Source of the DNA: Thuidium tamariscinum
Lineage: Eukaryota; Streptophyta; Bryopsida; Hypnales; Thuidiaceae
NCBI GenBank assembly: GCA_947034885.2
Contig: OX344758.2
Coordinates: 20,735,067-20,799,066 of the forward strand
Direction of reading: 5' to 3'
DNA: 64,000 bases
In this document: positions 36,151-49,386 of the stretch, piece by piece
Numbering within the stretch: the stretch's first letter is position 1
How the letters are laid out: each line of letters begins with the position of its first letter
The notes under the pieces: generated by a model
What the model was told of the DNA's origin: nothing
The model's database searches: none
The model's input: the letters and a program-made list of their open reading frames with translations, nothing else
Program-made: the position numbers and the translations under genes

Positions 36151-37092
36151 CTCACTTCGAGAGTTTGGAAAAATATGACAGCAAAGGAGAAATTGACGAG
36201 GATTCAGAGCAAATTTTCAGCATATTTTTTTGAGTTACAGTGATTTTTTAAAGCATAATCAAAGTTGAACTACTTTAGGTCTCTATTAGTGTTCCCAGAC
36301 AGGAGCAGTAATAAAAACCAAGAATGATGTAAACAGTGCAAAGTGAGGTTCACAATGCTTCAAGAGCATGCCTTGAACGCTCTACACAAAGTCTTAAAAG
36401 CATGCACCATATTTTATGTAAGGAACACCAAGCATGTACAACCACCTCATATGCATATGTCAGTTTGCAAAATTTTAAAAAGAAAGAACTGTACATTTCT
36501 ACTTCTAGTAAAGACCACTCATTACAATCACCAAATCCACATGCAAAAAATTTGTAAATCGCTTAGGCTTCTGTGTTGTAAACCGAAATAAAAAATTCTT
36601 CCATCTTCTACATGATTTTAGGAGCTTCTATAGGGACGGTTTGAAGAACCTGAGTGGTTTTTGAACCTCCTCCTAAACAAACTTTCTTGTCATCAATCAC
36701 AAAAATTTGATCAATTCTCATCCATTGGAATTTGTGCATATGGTGTGAGGGTAACTGATGTGGTCTCTAGGTGAAAAACAGGTTTTGAAAATTTTAGCCT
36801 CTCTTTTAGGTTATTGTGAGAGAAAATTTGAGGCTAGGACATGGCCACTCCATAGCCCTCTGAGGAGTCGAGGACCCCCTAAAATGCTTTTTTTTTGCTT
36901 GAGTTAGTTTTTTCCCCTATCCCCGCAAACCATCTTCTGTAATGTCAAGCAGTGAGAATTTTCCAAAATCTGTCATTCCATACACTCGGGCAACAAAGCA
37001 ATACTCAAGGGATTTGTATAAAGAATATATAATTAGAGAATTCGACCAAAGTAGTGGCTTTTGTGCCACTTGTGTTATTCAATACCACTTAC

Positions 37093-37645
37093 TTAATTCA
37101 ACCCATTAGCCAATGATGTGTTCATCTAGGAGAAGAAAGAAGGTCTTTACACTAGTGGGTAGTGGTAGGTGCAACAAACCATATGGGATTTATGATTTAG
37201 GACAAAAAAGAGCTCCACCACTCATGGTTAATTGAAAATGCATGAATTGTGATGAAAGTCAAATTTCAAATGTCATTTAGACATAGTAGAATATATTTTT
37301 TCAAAAAACTTCAAACTAAGAAAAGTTGGTGAATCAAGAAAAATTTTATTTCCAAAAATCCTTTTGAGATTCCAACACTTCAACTAAAAGTTATGGACAA
37401 ATTTTAGAGATGGTGTTTGAAAATGTCCAAAAAATTATCCCTTCCACCCCCTCCTAAAATTTGTCCATAACTCTTTCACGAGGGTTCAAAATCTCAAGTG
37501 GATTCTTGGAGATAAAATTTAGGTTGGTTGTCCAATTTCTTCTAGTTCAATTTTTTTTTGGAAGAAAGCTGTTATGTTATAGTGTTATACTATGCCTAAA
37601 TGAGGTTTAAAATTCAAAATTGAGCACAATTCTTGTGTTTTCACT
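37093..37645 (+). mobile_element. Foldback element, copy 2
   Basis: This is an imperfect palindrome centred near 37440 with ACTAAAAGTTATGGACAAATT on the left and its inverse on the right. It matches 48320-48852 in inverted orientation, including the outer block CATTAGCCAATGATGTG, and is related to 5248-6133. Confidence 0.55.
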
Positions 37646-37685
37646 TACAACTCAAATTCTTTAAAATTTTGATTATATTGGTGTA

Positions 37686-38412
37686 GGGTCATTGCAAAAA
37701 ACACCATCCATTTTTTGTAGTGTTGTGGAATTGGATACTTTTTTTGGGTAATACTATTTAATTAAAAGAATAATTTAAAAAATATGAAAATATGCTCAAT
37801 GCAAACACCTAAAAGAGGAAGGTACTCTATAAAGGAAAAGCTTAGAAAATTTTTGTAAGTAGGAGAATTAGAAAAGTGCAGAATCTTATGAAAATGGATA
37901 AACTTATATTTAAATTTGTAAAAATAGGAAAATTTATTTTTCTTAAATCTAAAAATTTCCCATTTGGGAAGAATTGATGATGATGAGATTTCACCAAAAA
38001 AATAATCCTAGCACCATCATCAATGTTCAAAAATTGCATGCAATGGGAGTGTTGTTTGCATGTAAGTGGAGGACATAAAATAATGTGTTTTTAGATTTTC
38101 TTTGGTAGAAATATGCTTTCATATTATTCAAATGCACTATGAAAGTTTTATCTTTCAATCATTAAATTTGGAGACTCCTAACGTAGTAAAACCCCCTAAA
38201 CCTCAGTTTGTGACAAATTAACAAAAATGAATTTTAAATATAAAATGATTTTTTTTAATTTCTGAAAAATAAAGGATGTGAAAACCATCAAGCTAGAGGG
38301 GTCCAGTAATTATTTCATATTCTTAGATATTTTAATTCAAAAGTTATAGCAGAAAAGAACGACATCACTCCAATTGTGACAGGAATAGGAACTGTGTTTC
38401 TTTCAATGACCC
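37686..38412. mobile_element. GGGTGATTGC-family element, copy 2
   Basis: The ends are GGGTCATTGCAAAAAAC and TTTCTTTCAATGACCC. The interior aligns with 1236-1883 (AAGTAGGAGAATTAGAAAAGTGC). It is 727 bp and non-coding. Flanking duplications are not clear here. Confidence 0.5.
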
Positions 38413-39086
38413 GTTGAAACAATTTAACTTTTTTAATACATTGAACCATCAGATAACATATGAAAATATTCCATCACTATTTGAAATAACAATTGATCAA
38501 TTTTTAGTTGTTTTCACAACTTTGAAAAAATGCACTAATGCACCAAATGTTGAATCAACAGTGAAACAAGGGGGGGGGGGGTATTTGAGATGTAAGTATG
38601 AATAGCCTTATTTTTTTTAAACAAAATTGAAAAGTGTTGAATATAGTACAATCTTTATGGAGGAGAATTTTAAAAGAGGAGTTGAAAGGAAAATGTTTAC
38701 AGAACTCAACACCATTGTCCTTTGTTTTATTCTTCCAAAGTACCCAATCCTAGGTAATTTTAGGACTCATCATTACCTAAAATTTGAAAACATTATTTAT
38801 TTAATTATTTTGTAAATTTAAAATAAAATAAAAACTTATTTCTTATTAAATGAAATTTATTCCCCAAATGTTGAAAGTCAATTCATCTTAAGCCTACATG
38901 TGCACTATTAATAATGTATTATATTGTACAATTTTTTTGACATTTTTACGTTGTTTGAATGTTCAAATTGACGGTTAAAAATATTCATATCAAGCTTCTA
39001 ATATCTTCAATGATTAGTCTTTGTTAAATCTATTTCAGAAAATGTAACTTATAAATACTTTAAAAATATCATTTTTATTTCATCAT
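38413..39086. other. Intergenic sequence, nothing recognised
   Basis: AT-rich, with a G11 run near 38571. No element ends or coding bias were found. Confidence 0.5.
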
Positions 39087-39298
39087 TTAACCCCTGAAGT
39101 CCTAAACAACATTTTTTGAGATTATAAATTTTTTGGGTAGCTCACTACAGATGAAGTTTTTATTTTTTTCTTTGAAATTTTGATAAAATGTGTGCCCAAG
39201 GAGTAGCTTTAAGACTCGACAATTTTCATAACTTTTGACTTCACGGTTAAAAAGTTATGGTAGGATATATTGTTTTCTTTACTCGGCGGGCAGCTCGG

Positions 39299-39582
39299 TG
39301 TCGGGTAGAGAGGAGCGCGCTTAGGGAACACGCGGGGTGTCTGGCTGCACGTTGATGAGTGAAGTTGGATAAGTCTTCAAAACTCGAATCTTCTCTTGAT
39401 CTTCACTTGCATCTCTGCTTGAATCTTCACTTGTTCTTTCGTTGGCCTATCCTGTGGCTGGCTCTATAGGACCAAGGGTGAAGGTGTGTAATAAGAAACA
39501 AGGCTTCGGACGTGTAAAACGGGACGGCCAACACGAGTGACCGTCCAGATGATGGGCCTCTAAACTTCAAACCCACGATGAC
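39299..39582 (-). repeat. Remnant of 3' LTR of the broken gypsy element
   Basis: These 284 bp match the inner end of the 5' LTR (44639-44922). They abut the H2C2 zinc region before the integrase core directly, so the rest of the LTR and the integrase have been lost. Confidence 0.75.
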
Positions 39583-42500
39583 TAGGCCAATGTGTATCGT
39601 GAAACTCCCTTAAGACTTGGCCTTTGGTCTCAGAGTCTCCTACCACTCTCAATGGCACTTCACCAGTTCTTTTTGTCCTCTTCAATAGAAAACCATCTTT
39701 CAATAGGAAACCATAAGACTGATGTCTAATGTCTTTGAAAGTCTTGTCCATCCAACCTTCTTGCCTTTCCATGGTACTCAAATAGAGTCCAATGTCTTTA
39801 AACTTTCCTTCATACAAATCTACTTTGAAAGGCAAAGCTCTTGTGGATGAACTCTCTCCATTTGTTGTCATCACATAGCTCCCATGAGATAGTTCTTCAC
39901 CAATTTCTTCAGCTATCATCTCCTCTTCATAGAAATACCTTGTTCTAGACAACATATCGGCAACACAATTCTTTTTGCCTTCAATGTGAACTAGAACAGG
40001 GTTCAAAGACTTGATGTAAGCAATTCATCGTAGCATAGTAATGTCTGGTGAATTACAATTTGCTATCATCCCCAGCAAAGGTAAGCAATCAGTTTCTACT
40101 ACCACTTCTACTCCAATTAAGTAGTTTCTGTCTGCTTTCAGAGCTGTGAGTGCTCCCCAAAGTTCTCTCTTAACTTGTGGATATGTTCTCTGCCGCTCAA
40201 TCAAGATCCTTGCTCCAAATCGGATAGCAAACCTCTTTCCTGCCTCATCATCTTGTCCAATAGCCCATCCAATAGCAATTGGACTTGTATCAACAGTCAC
40301 TATCACCGGTCTTCCACAATTGTAGCTCACTTGTTTAAGAACCGGTGGTGATTTCAAAATCTCTTTCAACTCCTCCATAGCCAAGCTCTGCTCATTTTGC
40401 CAAAGAAATTTGTTTTTCTTATGCAAAAGTTTGTACAATGGCTCTGATACATGAGCAAAATGAGGGATCCAAATTTGATAGAAGACACATGCTCCCAAAA
40501 ACCTCCTTACTTCAGTGACATTGCTACAGGCCTTCATTCTTCTAATAGCATCAACCTTTTCAGGATTAGGTTTTCTTTCATAGGAACCACATAAATGTCC
40601 AACAACCAAAATCTCATCAACCCCAAATTTTGACTTTTTAATGGAAAGAGTCAAATTCACTTCTTCAAGTCTACTCAAGATTTTGGCTACATCTTTAATA
40701 TGATCGTTCACAAAGACTCTACAACCATCATCTTGAACTCTTAAGTCCTTTTTCTTCTCTTCACATCCTTTCATAGGAATGTCATCTACAAAAGGTATGG
40801 TCTTTTCAGGCACAAAATCTCAAAGGATTTGATTCATGGTGCTCTGCATATGTGCCACCGAATTGGTGGCACTTTGAGGTAATGTGCACATGCGTACTAA
40901 ACCGAGTGGAGTCTTCATGGTTGTCAAATCTCTACTCTCGGCAGTCAATTGAAATTGATCATAACCAGAATATAGATCTCCAATGGAATAAATTGCATGT
41001 CCAGCAAATGCTTCAGCCACTTCATCAACAATTGGACCGGATCCTTTGTTCCTAATAGTCACCCTATTAGCAGGCTGCATGTCTTGAATAAATCTCAATG
41101 CTCTTGATTTCTTTGGAACGGTGAACCATCAGTTTGAGTAAGGAGCCATCGATGGCTTAAGTATGCCCATCTTGACTTTCTCTTTCAGCAACTCCACAAG
41201 CTTTGGAAGCAAAGCTCTAGGTACAGGTATAGGCTTCAAATCCCACAGTATATGAGGCACCGTGAAAATAACCATAGGTGTCACAACACTTGGTTGTACA
41301 CATTCAATTTCATCTGGCGAAGAAGCAAAGGCCTTCCCATACAAAGCTAGCATGTTTTGAAATTTCTTCTTCTTCGGCTCAATCAAGAATTCATCTCTTC
41401 CAATCTTCAAGCTTCCCGAACTCTCTTTGGTAAACTTGTGTCTAATCTTTCTTGTCTCCCTCAAACTTGGCTCTTTCTCAGCTTGCTTGATATGTTCATC
41501 AATGTCAAATGGTAGCTGAGTAGCCACAGGCTTTACTTTCTTGGCCACAGTCTTGTATTTAGTATGTACTGTAGCTTCCAGTCTATGCCCATCCATAGTT
41601 GAATCATACAACTCTGTAACTGCTGTTGAAATCTCATGATGCAATGAAGTTGAATGAATGTTCATTACATAAGAATTGGTCATAGAAGCTTCTTCTTTTG
41701 CCTTCACTTCTTGCAAAATTTGCAAAAAGCTATCAGGTATACCATTCTCCTCGTAAACTCCTGAGATGGCTTCATCTTCTTCTAAAACCTTCACTCTTTT
41801 TAGGTTTTTCTCCATTTTTCTCACAAATCTTTTATATACAGGTTCCAAGTCTTGAACACTTGTAAAACTGATAACTTCATCTCTAGTCACACTCAAAAAT
41901 CCACACCCAACACTAGTATGTACATTGGGGACTTTAACACCTTCGAATTTCTTGGCACTAGCGGATCCCCTCTCTCCACTTGTGCCCTTTAGAAATTTGG
42001 AAAGTTGATAGAAGTAGGAAGAATAGTCTCCCTAAGTTGAAGCCGATGTCTTTCATTATTGGCTCTTACAGTCAAAAACTGTACTGACTTCTTTCCATCA
42101 ATGCTTCAAATTCGGGCATAGTGTGATCCATCATCCAACACTTTAGTCTCCATACGTGAAGCAGTGATGAATGGTTGGCCCAAAAGTACAGGATATGCAC
42201 TGGAATTTTGAACAAAAAAGTTTTGTTCAACATATACATCTCCAATCTTTGTAGAAAGAGATGGACAAGCTCCATGCAATCGAGTACGCCCACTATTGGC
42301 TGCTCTCATGATCCAACCATGCTCGGTATCAATTGGCCATTTGCCCTTCTCATATACACCTCTAGAGATGATGTTGATTTCAGAGCCATGATCAACAAGA
42401 GCAAGCACAGTTTCATCTAATCCTTCAAGCTTCACTCTGGTCTTAGTAGTGGCTCTAGCCCAAAATGGAAGGTGAAATTCATCCTTCTCATCATGCTTTC

Positions 42501-44638
42501 CCTTCACATCATGATCATAGGCACATTCAAAAGTTTGAGTCTCAACCTTTGAATCTTCCTCCTCTAATGCCTCAATCTTCACATTGTAAGTATTGACCTC
42601 CATCTTTGAATTGGCCATCATCTTTAGTCTTTCTTCCACAATACAAAGATTTGTAGTTTCACCTTTTCGAACTATAGGCTCATCCATCATGGCAAAAACT
42701 TCATCAATCTCTGTTTCTTCATCTTTAGTTACGTGGGTGTCTAAAGCGCTCACCATCACAGCCTCAGCAGTCATTTGCCTCTTTCTTTTGATGATGTCTA
42801 TGATCAGCTCATGGAAATCTTTCTTGGCAATGCCAAGAGCTTCCCTCAAGGTGAATTCAATCTTAGCATCCAAGATTCTCTCCTCTAAAACTTCCTTCAA
42901 GTCAATAGAGTTCTCGATGTCTGATGAGAGTTTGTAAGTAAGGCTCTTTGTTTTGCCTTTGCTTGAGTCTTCTTTCACTCTATCCTTCTTAGTGCTACTA
43001 GATTGCCCCCAATCTTTGTCAGGTAGAAGAGCATCTCCAGAATGCACAAATTCAGGGCTAGCAGTCTTTGACCTTGTAAGAATTCTCTTCCTCATTTCCT
43101 TTGCAGGGTCACTTTGCATTGGAGGTCTTCTCTTTGATGCTGGCTCTTCAACATCTTCACCATCAAATCTCACACGCTTCTCTTCAACTGAAGCATCATA
43201 GACCTTATCATGGTTTCTTCTTCCTGTAGAAAGGCTCTGATACTTCTTGCATCTACAAGATCTTTCCATTCTGGTGCCTTTCTTATGGCTTGAGCTCCTC
43301 TCTTCATCACCACGAGATTTTGAGTAGAAGATGCATCAATTGCATGTTGCTCCACTTGGATGTGAAATGTCTCAGACTCATGCACTTGCACAAAGTTAGA
43401 TCTTCCCACTTTCTCTTCCATAAGCTTCTTCATGCCTCCTCTTCCGAAGTTGGTTCTCAAAGGTGAGTCTGTAGATGCTTCATGGATTTTGCCATCTTTA
43501 TAGAAAACATAGCCACTCTTAAGCACCTCCTCGTAAGATTCGCACCCTCTCAAGGTGTGCTCAGTCTCCTCATCACACCAAACACATCTCATAGGATATT
43601 TTCTTGCTCCCTCTGATGGTTGAGAGGAAGAAGAAGCTGCCCTAGATTCTTCAGCTCTGTGAATTCAACCCTTAGCTCTCGAAAGCCTTTGATGAGCTCT
43701 TCAAGGGCACTTTCTTCATTGGGCTTCGTGTTCTTCATGGTAGGAGTTGAAGGAATGGAAAGTGAAGAAGTTGAAGGTGTAGAAGGTGAAGGAATAAAAG
43801 ACACTTTAGGAGTCTTAGAAGTGTAGATAGGCTTTGTGTCAATCCTTGTTCCTACTCCTCTTGACCTCACACGTCGTTGTTTGGCCAAAAGAATGATTGT
43901 CTCTTCTACATTCCTCCAATCATTAGTGAAACCGCCTTCGGTAGTACGATCTCCAAGAAGTAGTAGAAGTCTGTCTCCAAGAACATCATCGGTTGCTTGA
44001 AGAAATAACTCTACCTTCCTAGAATCAAGAAGGTGACTTTCTGCTAAAGGCAGTTGAACATACTTCTTCTCAAAATCTCTAAGCAGCTCATTTGGGCCCA
44101 TATTGTTGCCCAGTCGTTGTTCAACCCACTCAAGAAAGGCTCTCTTGGTCATCCTCTCTGAGTCTTCTTCAAAGAACTCATCTCGTAGTTGCTCAACAAA
44201 TCTAACCCACGAAGCAGTGGCTATACGGATCTCATGTACTCGTTCTCTGATGTCAAGTACAACCGCCATGTCAAATGTCTGTAACATGAGGGGCTCTCCA
44301 ACTTGTTGCACCTCCGTCTCACAAACGTAGGTCCTCAAGAACTTGGAGATGTTCTTGCCATCAAATCTCCCAATCTTTGTAACAACAATCTTCAGAGCCT
44401 TGGTAGCCTCATGCCCACCCTGATTAGCTCGTTGTTGTTGCATGAACATCGCTAAAGCACCCAAAAGATCCTCCATGGGAATTTGAGGTCCACCGGTAGG
44501 TCTTCCCCCGACGTTCTCTCCTCGGTCATCAATGGAAATTGGAGGTCGACTAGGAGTCCTTCCATCAGTATCCCCTCCGTGGTCTCCCATCTTCAACTCA
44601 ACAACCGCCCCTAAACTCTCTCAGTGGAAGCACCAAAA

Positions 44639-47115
44639 TGTCGGGTAGAGAGGAGTGCGCTTAGGGAACACGCGGGGTGTCTAGCTGCACGTTGATGAGT
44701 GAAGTTGGGTAAATCTTCAAAACTTGAATCTTCTCTTGATCTTCACTTGAATCTCTACTTGAATCTTCACTTGTTCTTTCGTTGACCTATCCTGTGGCTG
44801 GCTCTATAGGATCAAGGGTGAAGGTGTGTAATAAGAAACAAGACTTCGAACGTGTAAAACGGGACGGCCAACATAAGTGATCGTCCGGATGATGGGCCTC
44901 TAAACTTCAAATCCACGATGACCAGAAAGCGCCTTTCATCAATGGGAACAACATAAAAGATCGACCATGTAGGCCATTAACCTCACTTCGTCGCCACAAA
45001 TACAAAATGGAGCGCTTACTGGATAACCACGGCTCGCAACAGGTTTACAATGCAGAAATTGAATTTTCAACTAGCCTCCAAAACTGGCTGGGAATAACAG
45101 AAATGAAATCGAGCCACAAGCCACAACATAAGGCTAGGTCCTCGGCACGTAAGGCCTTCAAATCTTCAAGTCTTCAAAAGAACCCAAAGAACCCCAAAGA
45201 ACTTCAAAGAACCCCAAAGAACCCCAAAGAACACTAGAAAACTTCTCCTTTCACTAGCTGCGACCTTCTTTTTAGTGCTACAGATGGCTTAAGTCTCTAA
45301 ATATTTAGTGTAATATCATTTTGGAAAGATAACTTTACAAGAAAAACACCCTCTAAATCTCAACTCTATTTAAACTACTATCCAAAAGTTATTAGAGTGC
45401 AAAGTAGAGGTTCCTCAAATCCCTTAGCAACCAACTACTGCCTCTATATTTTTCTATAACTTTTGAACTACAAACCCAAATTACAAGTGTGATAGCAATT
45501 AGAATCCTCAAACTAATATCCACAATCTCAGAAAGTTTCATGAGAAACTAAGACTCTGTCCAAAAGTAATTAAGGAACAAAGTTTCGGGTTTCTAAACTA
45601 TAAAGGCAACACTCCTTCTTATCTTCTACACTCTATAACTTCTTCAATAAGAGTTCAAATGAAGTGAATGAACTCATTATGGATAGGAAATTCTACAAAA
45701 TAACTTCACAAGAATTTTCAAAGATATATGAAGAACACACCCAAAGTTGTGATCGTTTCAAGTCACGGCCTTTCTCCTTCCAAACTCCAATTTTCCTCAA
45801 GACCTTCAACTCCTCATAACTTTCTCTTTCAAACTTCAAACCAGATGAGTGATGATTTTTTGGAAAGCTACTACAATGATATACAATCCCTTCAAAACTC
45901 AAGTCAAATAAACAAGTATTACAAAAGTTATAGCTTGTTGAAGCCTCTGACCTCTGAATGGAGATCCTTGGGTCTTCACAATTTCAAGCTCTCATAACTT
46001 TTGACTCCCAAGTCCAAATCCAACTTGTAAACACTCTTAGGAAAGGTATAAACACAAGGAATGTCATGCCAAAATTTCATTACTCAATTCTTCATGCTCA
46101 ATGAGCTATATCAACCCGAAATTCGGCTAAAACTCCCCAAAACACACACACACACTTCTCCCTCTCCACACACTAATTAAGCATCTTTTTCCTCATTTCC
46201 TCCCCATCATAAGTGAGGGGGTGAGGCACATCAGCCTATACCCCTACCAAGACCCCACCTAAGATTCCAATCACTTCCCCATTCACACTCTCCCTTATCA
46301 CCAAACCCCAAGCTAATTTTTCTATCATCAAATCTTCATCCTATATTTATAACCACACATTGCGATTAAAATAAAATACTCAAAATATAAAATTAAGAAC
46401 TAACATTCAATAAATGTTTACTAGAGGTAAAAAACTAAAGTTCCAATCGAAGCTTCACTCTATCTGCAGAAACTTGAGGATGTGTTTGATTGTCGCGGCG
46501 ACATAATCAGCATGATCCGCTTTTGTCAAAGGATTCACTGGTCCTTCTAACCATCGTTCGTGACTGCGACTCCCTTCGATAGGCCTCACCATACCAAAGT
46601 ATTGTTCGTCGTTTAGACCTTCAAAACATCCTTCAAACGTCACTTCACGACTTCCGGGCTCAACACACCCAACTTGCAATAAGATTACCAAAGCTCAAGC
46701 ATCTCGCTGAAGGTTCTCGTGCCACCGTTGCTCCACACGAGGTTGTTTCGGCAGTCGAGAAGGCCCAGCTTCATCTCGTAGATGCTCACGCGGCAATACA
46801 ATATCTCGCAGCAGAAGAGGTTGATCCGGCAGTTGTGACAATGAAAGTTCAAATTCAGCCTCCGGTTGAGGCTCTTCATCTTGAGACTCAGAAAAAACCC
46901 TCCAGTTCGACATTCTAATTCTAAAGTGGAAACTAAACTCACTAACAAAATTCAATGAAACTCTAAGGCAAAATCGTGTTCTTAAATGGATGTTGTACAC
47001 CTCAATAGAATAGCATCACCTTGAAGTTATTCAAAGAATTAACGTCACCTTGAAGCTACCCAATAAAACATATTATAATATGTTTGTATACTATATAGGA
47101 ATTTACAACAGGACA
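44639..47115 (-). repeat. Long 5' LTR of the broken gypsy element
   Basis: This LTR of about 2.48 kb runs on the minus strand from TGTCCTG to CCCGACA. A minus-strand TATA box (TATAAATATAG, about 46342-46352) marks the likely promoter. The bases next to the inner end, TTTTGGTGCTTCCACTGAG, contain a TGG-starting stretch that may be a tRNA primer site. A 10-bp AACCCCAAAG tandem (about five units) lies at 45178-45233. An ORF-like stretch lies upstream of the TATA box. Confidence 0.6.
46455..47000 (-). pseudogene. ORF-like stretch inside the long LTR, unknown protein
   Basis: A coding-like stretch of about 180 codons runs in the sense of the retroelement, upstream of its TATA box. It has an acidic and proline-rich part (ESQDEEPQPEAEFELSLSQ) and ends near LKFLQIE. 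It is broken. I recognise no family. It may be an LTR-borne accessory frame or a captured host fragment. The base composition is richer in GC than the rest of the LTR. Confidence 0.35.
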
Positions 47116-47854
47116 CCGGGCAGCTGAAAAAACTTTTTCAAAAAAACTTTTAAAAAAAAAGTAAAATTTCAGATTGATTTTTTAGGTTTATACAGACATG
47201 GAAAGATTTGAATCAATCCATTCCCATCAATGAGTCAAAAGTTATGAAGATTTTGAGTTTGGGGTAGTTTGTGGCCACTTACAGAATCTACAGTACAAAA
47301 AAAGTTTGAAATTCTTCATTTAATTCAATTTTTATATTTTTGGAAAAAAACAAAACAGAAGATGTAGATTGTTTATTACAACATTTTAACCATTGGGATT
47401 GAAAATTTTCAATTCCATGAATAAAATGTTCACAATTTAGTATTTTGGCTCATTTTTTACTTCTTTCTACTTACTTATTTTTTCTTATATGTTGTACAAT
47501 TCCAAATGGTTTGAAATTTTTTGAGAATGTAGCCAACTTGCATTGAAGTATGAATTCAAAGAGTAGCCACCATTTTGAATTTTTTTTTCACACAAATGTG
47601 ACCTTGTGAAGTGCAGCTGCCCGGATTTTTGTAGGGATAAAAAAACAATTTTTGTCAATTCAAATGCTTATTTTTTGCAATCTACACGGTGGAAATTTCT
47701 GAAATTTTTCCACATGTTTACAAACCACCTTACTACAAGATCCTTCAGTTACATGAGTCAAAAATGTGTTTTAAAAAAAAATTGCACTTGTATTAGAAAT
47801 GGCAGTTTTGGAGCATTTTTGGTGAAAACATAGTCAAAAACCTTTAGGGGTTAA

Positions 47855-48319
47855 ATGAAAGTCTATTGCGATTGATAAAACTCATGCATCACACATACAT
47901 GTAAAACAAATATGTACAATAGAGAGTTGATAGTAAAAACAACAATACTTTGATTTTCATAAAGTAATGATGCCTAATTGTATTTGAATATGCAATTGTA
48001 CATTGTTTGTATTAAGAAACTATCAATTTCTTGTATATAGGATCTTAGTAGAAGTGCATAAGATACTTTCGAATCTTCTAAATTGCCTTTTTGTAGGCAA
48101 TATATGATTAAATTATATATTTCCACAATGCTAAAAAATTTGTGTTCCTACAACAATATTATACATATTAGATGGAATTTGTAAAGACTATGACCTCAAG
48201 AAAGGGATCACAATTGGATTCACTTACTCAAGTAGAAAATTCTCTACCACTTAGATTGTATCATTTTCAATACTTTCTAATTTTGTTTACAAAAAATAAA
48301 GCGGCTAATGGTTAAGCAA
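47855..48319. other. Intergenic sequence, nothing recognised
   Basis: AT-rich spacer between the TTAA element and the foldback copy. No coding or repeat structure was seen. Confidence 0.5.
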
Positions 48320-48852
48320 AAACACAAGTATTATGCTCAATGTTGAATTCTAAACCTCATTTAGACATAGTATAATAGCTTTTTTTAAAAACAACTGAAC
48401 GAGAAGAAATAGGACAACCAACCTAAATTTTATCTTCAAGAATTCATTTGAAATTTTGAACCCTCATATAAGAGTTTTGGACAAATTTTAGGAGGGGGTG
48501 GAAGGGATAATTTTTTGAACATTTTCAAACACCCTCTCTAAAATTTGTCCATAACTTTTAGTTGGAATGTTGGAATCTCAAATGGATTTTTGGAAATAAA
48601 ATTTTGCTTGATTCTCCAAATTTTTTTAGTTTAAAGTTTAGAAATATATATATTCTATTGTGCCTAATTGAGGTTTGAAATTCAACTTTCATCACAACTC
48701 CTGCATTTTCAATGAACCATGAGTGGTGGAGTTCTTTTTTGTCCTAAATCACAAACCTCATATGGTTTGTTGCACCTACTACTACCCCACTAGTATAAGG
48801 ACCTTCTTTCTTCTCCTAGATGAACACATCATTGGCTAATGGGTTGAATTAG
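48320..48852 (-). mobile_element. Foldback element, copy 3 (inverted relative to copy 2)
   Basis: This palindrome is centred near 48510, where CCTCTCTAAAATTTGTCC faces GGACAAATTTTAGGAGGG. Read inverted, it aligns with 37093-37645 over its full length. With copy 2 it forms a pair of inverted repeats 10.7 kb apart around the retroelement nest. Confidence 0.55.
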
Positions 48853-49386
48853 CCCAACCTTTAAATAAAATGCAACCCTTAGATAGAGTAGGAAGGTGAT
48901 TGCAAGAAACATATATTTGTTAATTTTGTTGCATTTTCATGATTTTTTGGGGAGTACTTTAAAATTAGAAAAATAATTTTTAAGAAACTTAAAAAAATAT
49001 GTTTGATGCATACACCTTTAAGACAAAGGTAACTACCAAAGAAAATGTGCAAAAAGATTCTCTAAGTAGGAAAACTAGAAAAGTGCCAATCCTCAAGAAA
49101 ATTCATATTTGATGTTTTAATTAGGAAAAATAGAAAATTTTACTAAAAATGAAACATAAATTTTCTATCTCCAACAACTTTATGGACATGGCCATTTACC
49201 AAAAAACTCACCAAAATCATTTTTTACATGTTTCAAAATATAGGGATAAAGAGGCTCACTTTGTAAACTTCTACACCACATAAAAATAATTATTTGAAAA
49301 ATTCCTTTAGCCAATAGCTACAGGTCAACCAAAAGATCATCTCATCCAAATTTCAATTCAAAATTCATTTTTTGGGGTGCTAAATA

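Larger units (their letters stand above)
34658..37092. other. Intergenic sequence with a G-run cluster and motif cluster
   Basis: No gene is seen. At 35293-35320 four G-runs of 3, 4, 4 and 11 bases stand two bases apart, which fits an intramolecular G-quadruplex. A cluster of CCAAYTNGG-like words lies at 35870-36150. The rest is AT-rich without bounded elements. Confidence 0.5.
39299..47115 (-). mobile_element. Ty3/gypsy LTR retrotransposon, broken and truncated
   Basis: This is a minus-strand element with TG..CA-type ends and an imperfect target repeat (TCGG and CCGG). Roughly, the parts are gag at 43.2-44.6 kb, protease at 42.1-42.6 kb, and reverse transcriptase plus RNase H at 39.6-41.3 kb. 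Most of integrase and most of the 3' LTR are gone. The coding region is broken at several places, about five or more. The 5' LTR is about 2.5 kb. The shared 284 bp of the two LTRs differ at about 17 sites (6 percent), so it is roughly twice as old as the chromovirus at 12.9 kb. No chromodomain is seen. The RNase H region (ARFG/IRFGARI..ERQRTYPQVKREL style) recalls fungal Ty3/gypsy sequences. Confidence 0.8.
39091..47850. mobile_element. TTAA-flanked 950-bp family copy, split by a retrotransposon
   Basis: TTAA lies at 39087-39090 and 47851-47854. The ends are CCCCTGAAGTCC and CCTTTAGGGG. Removing the retroelement at 39299-47115 leaves about 943 bp, which aligns with the full copy at 33704-34653. 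The LTR insertion point falls in the block GGGCAGCTCGGGCAGCTG. Confidence 0.65.
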
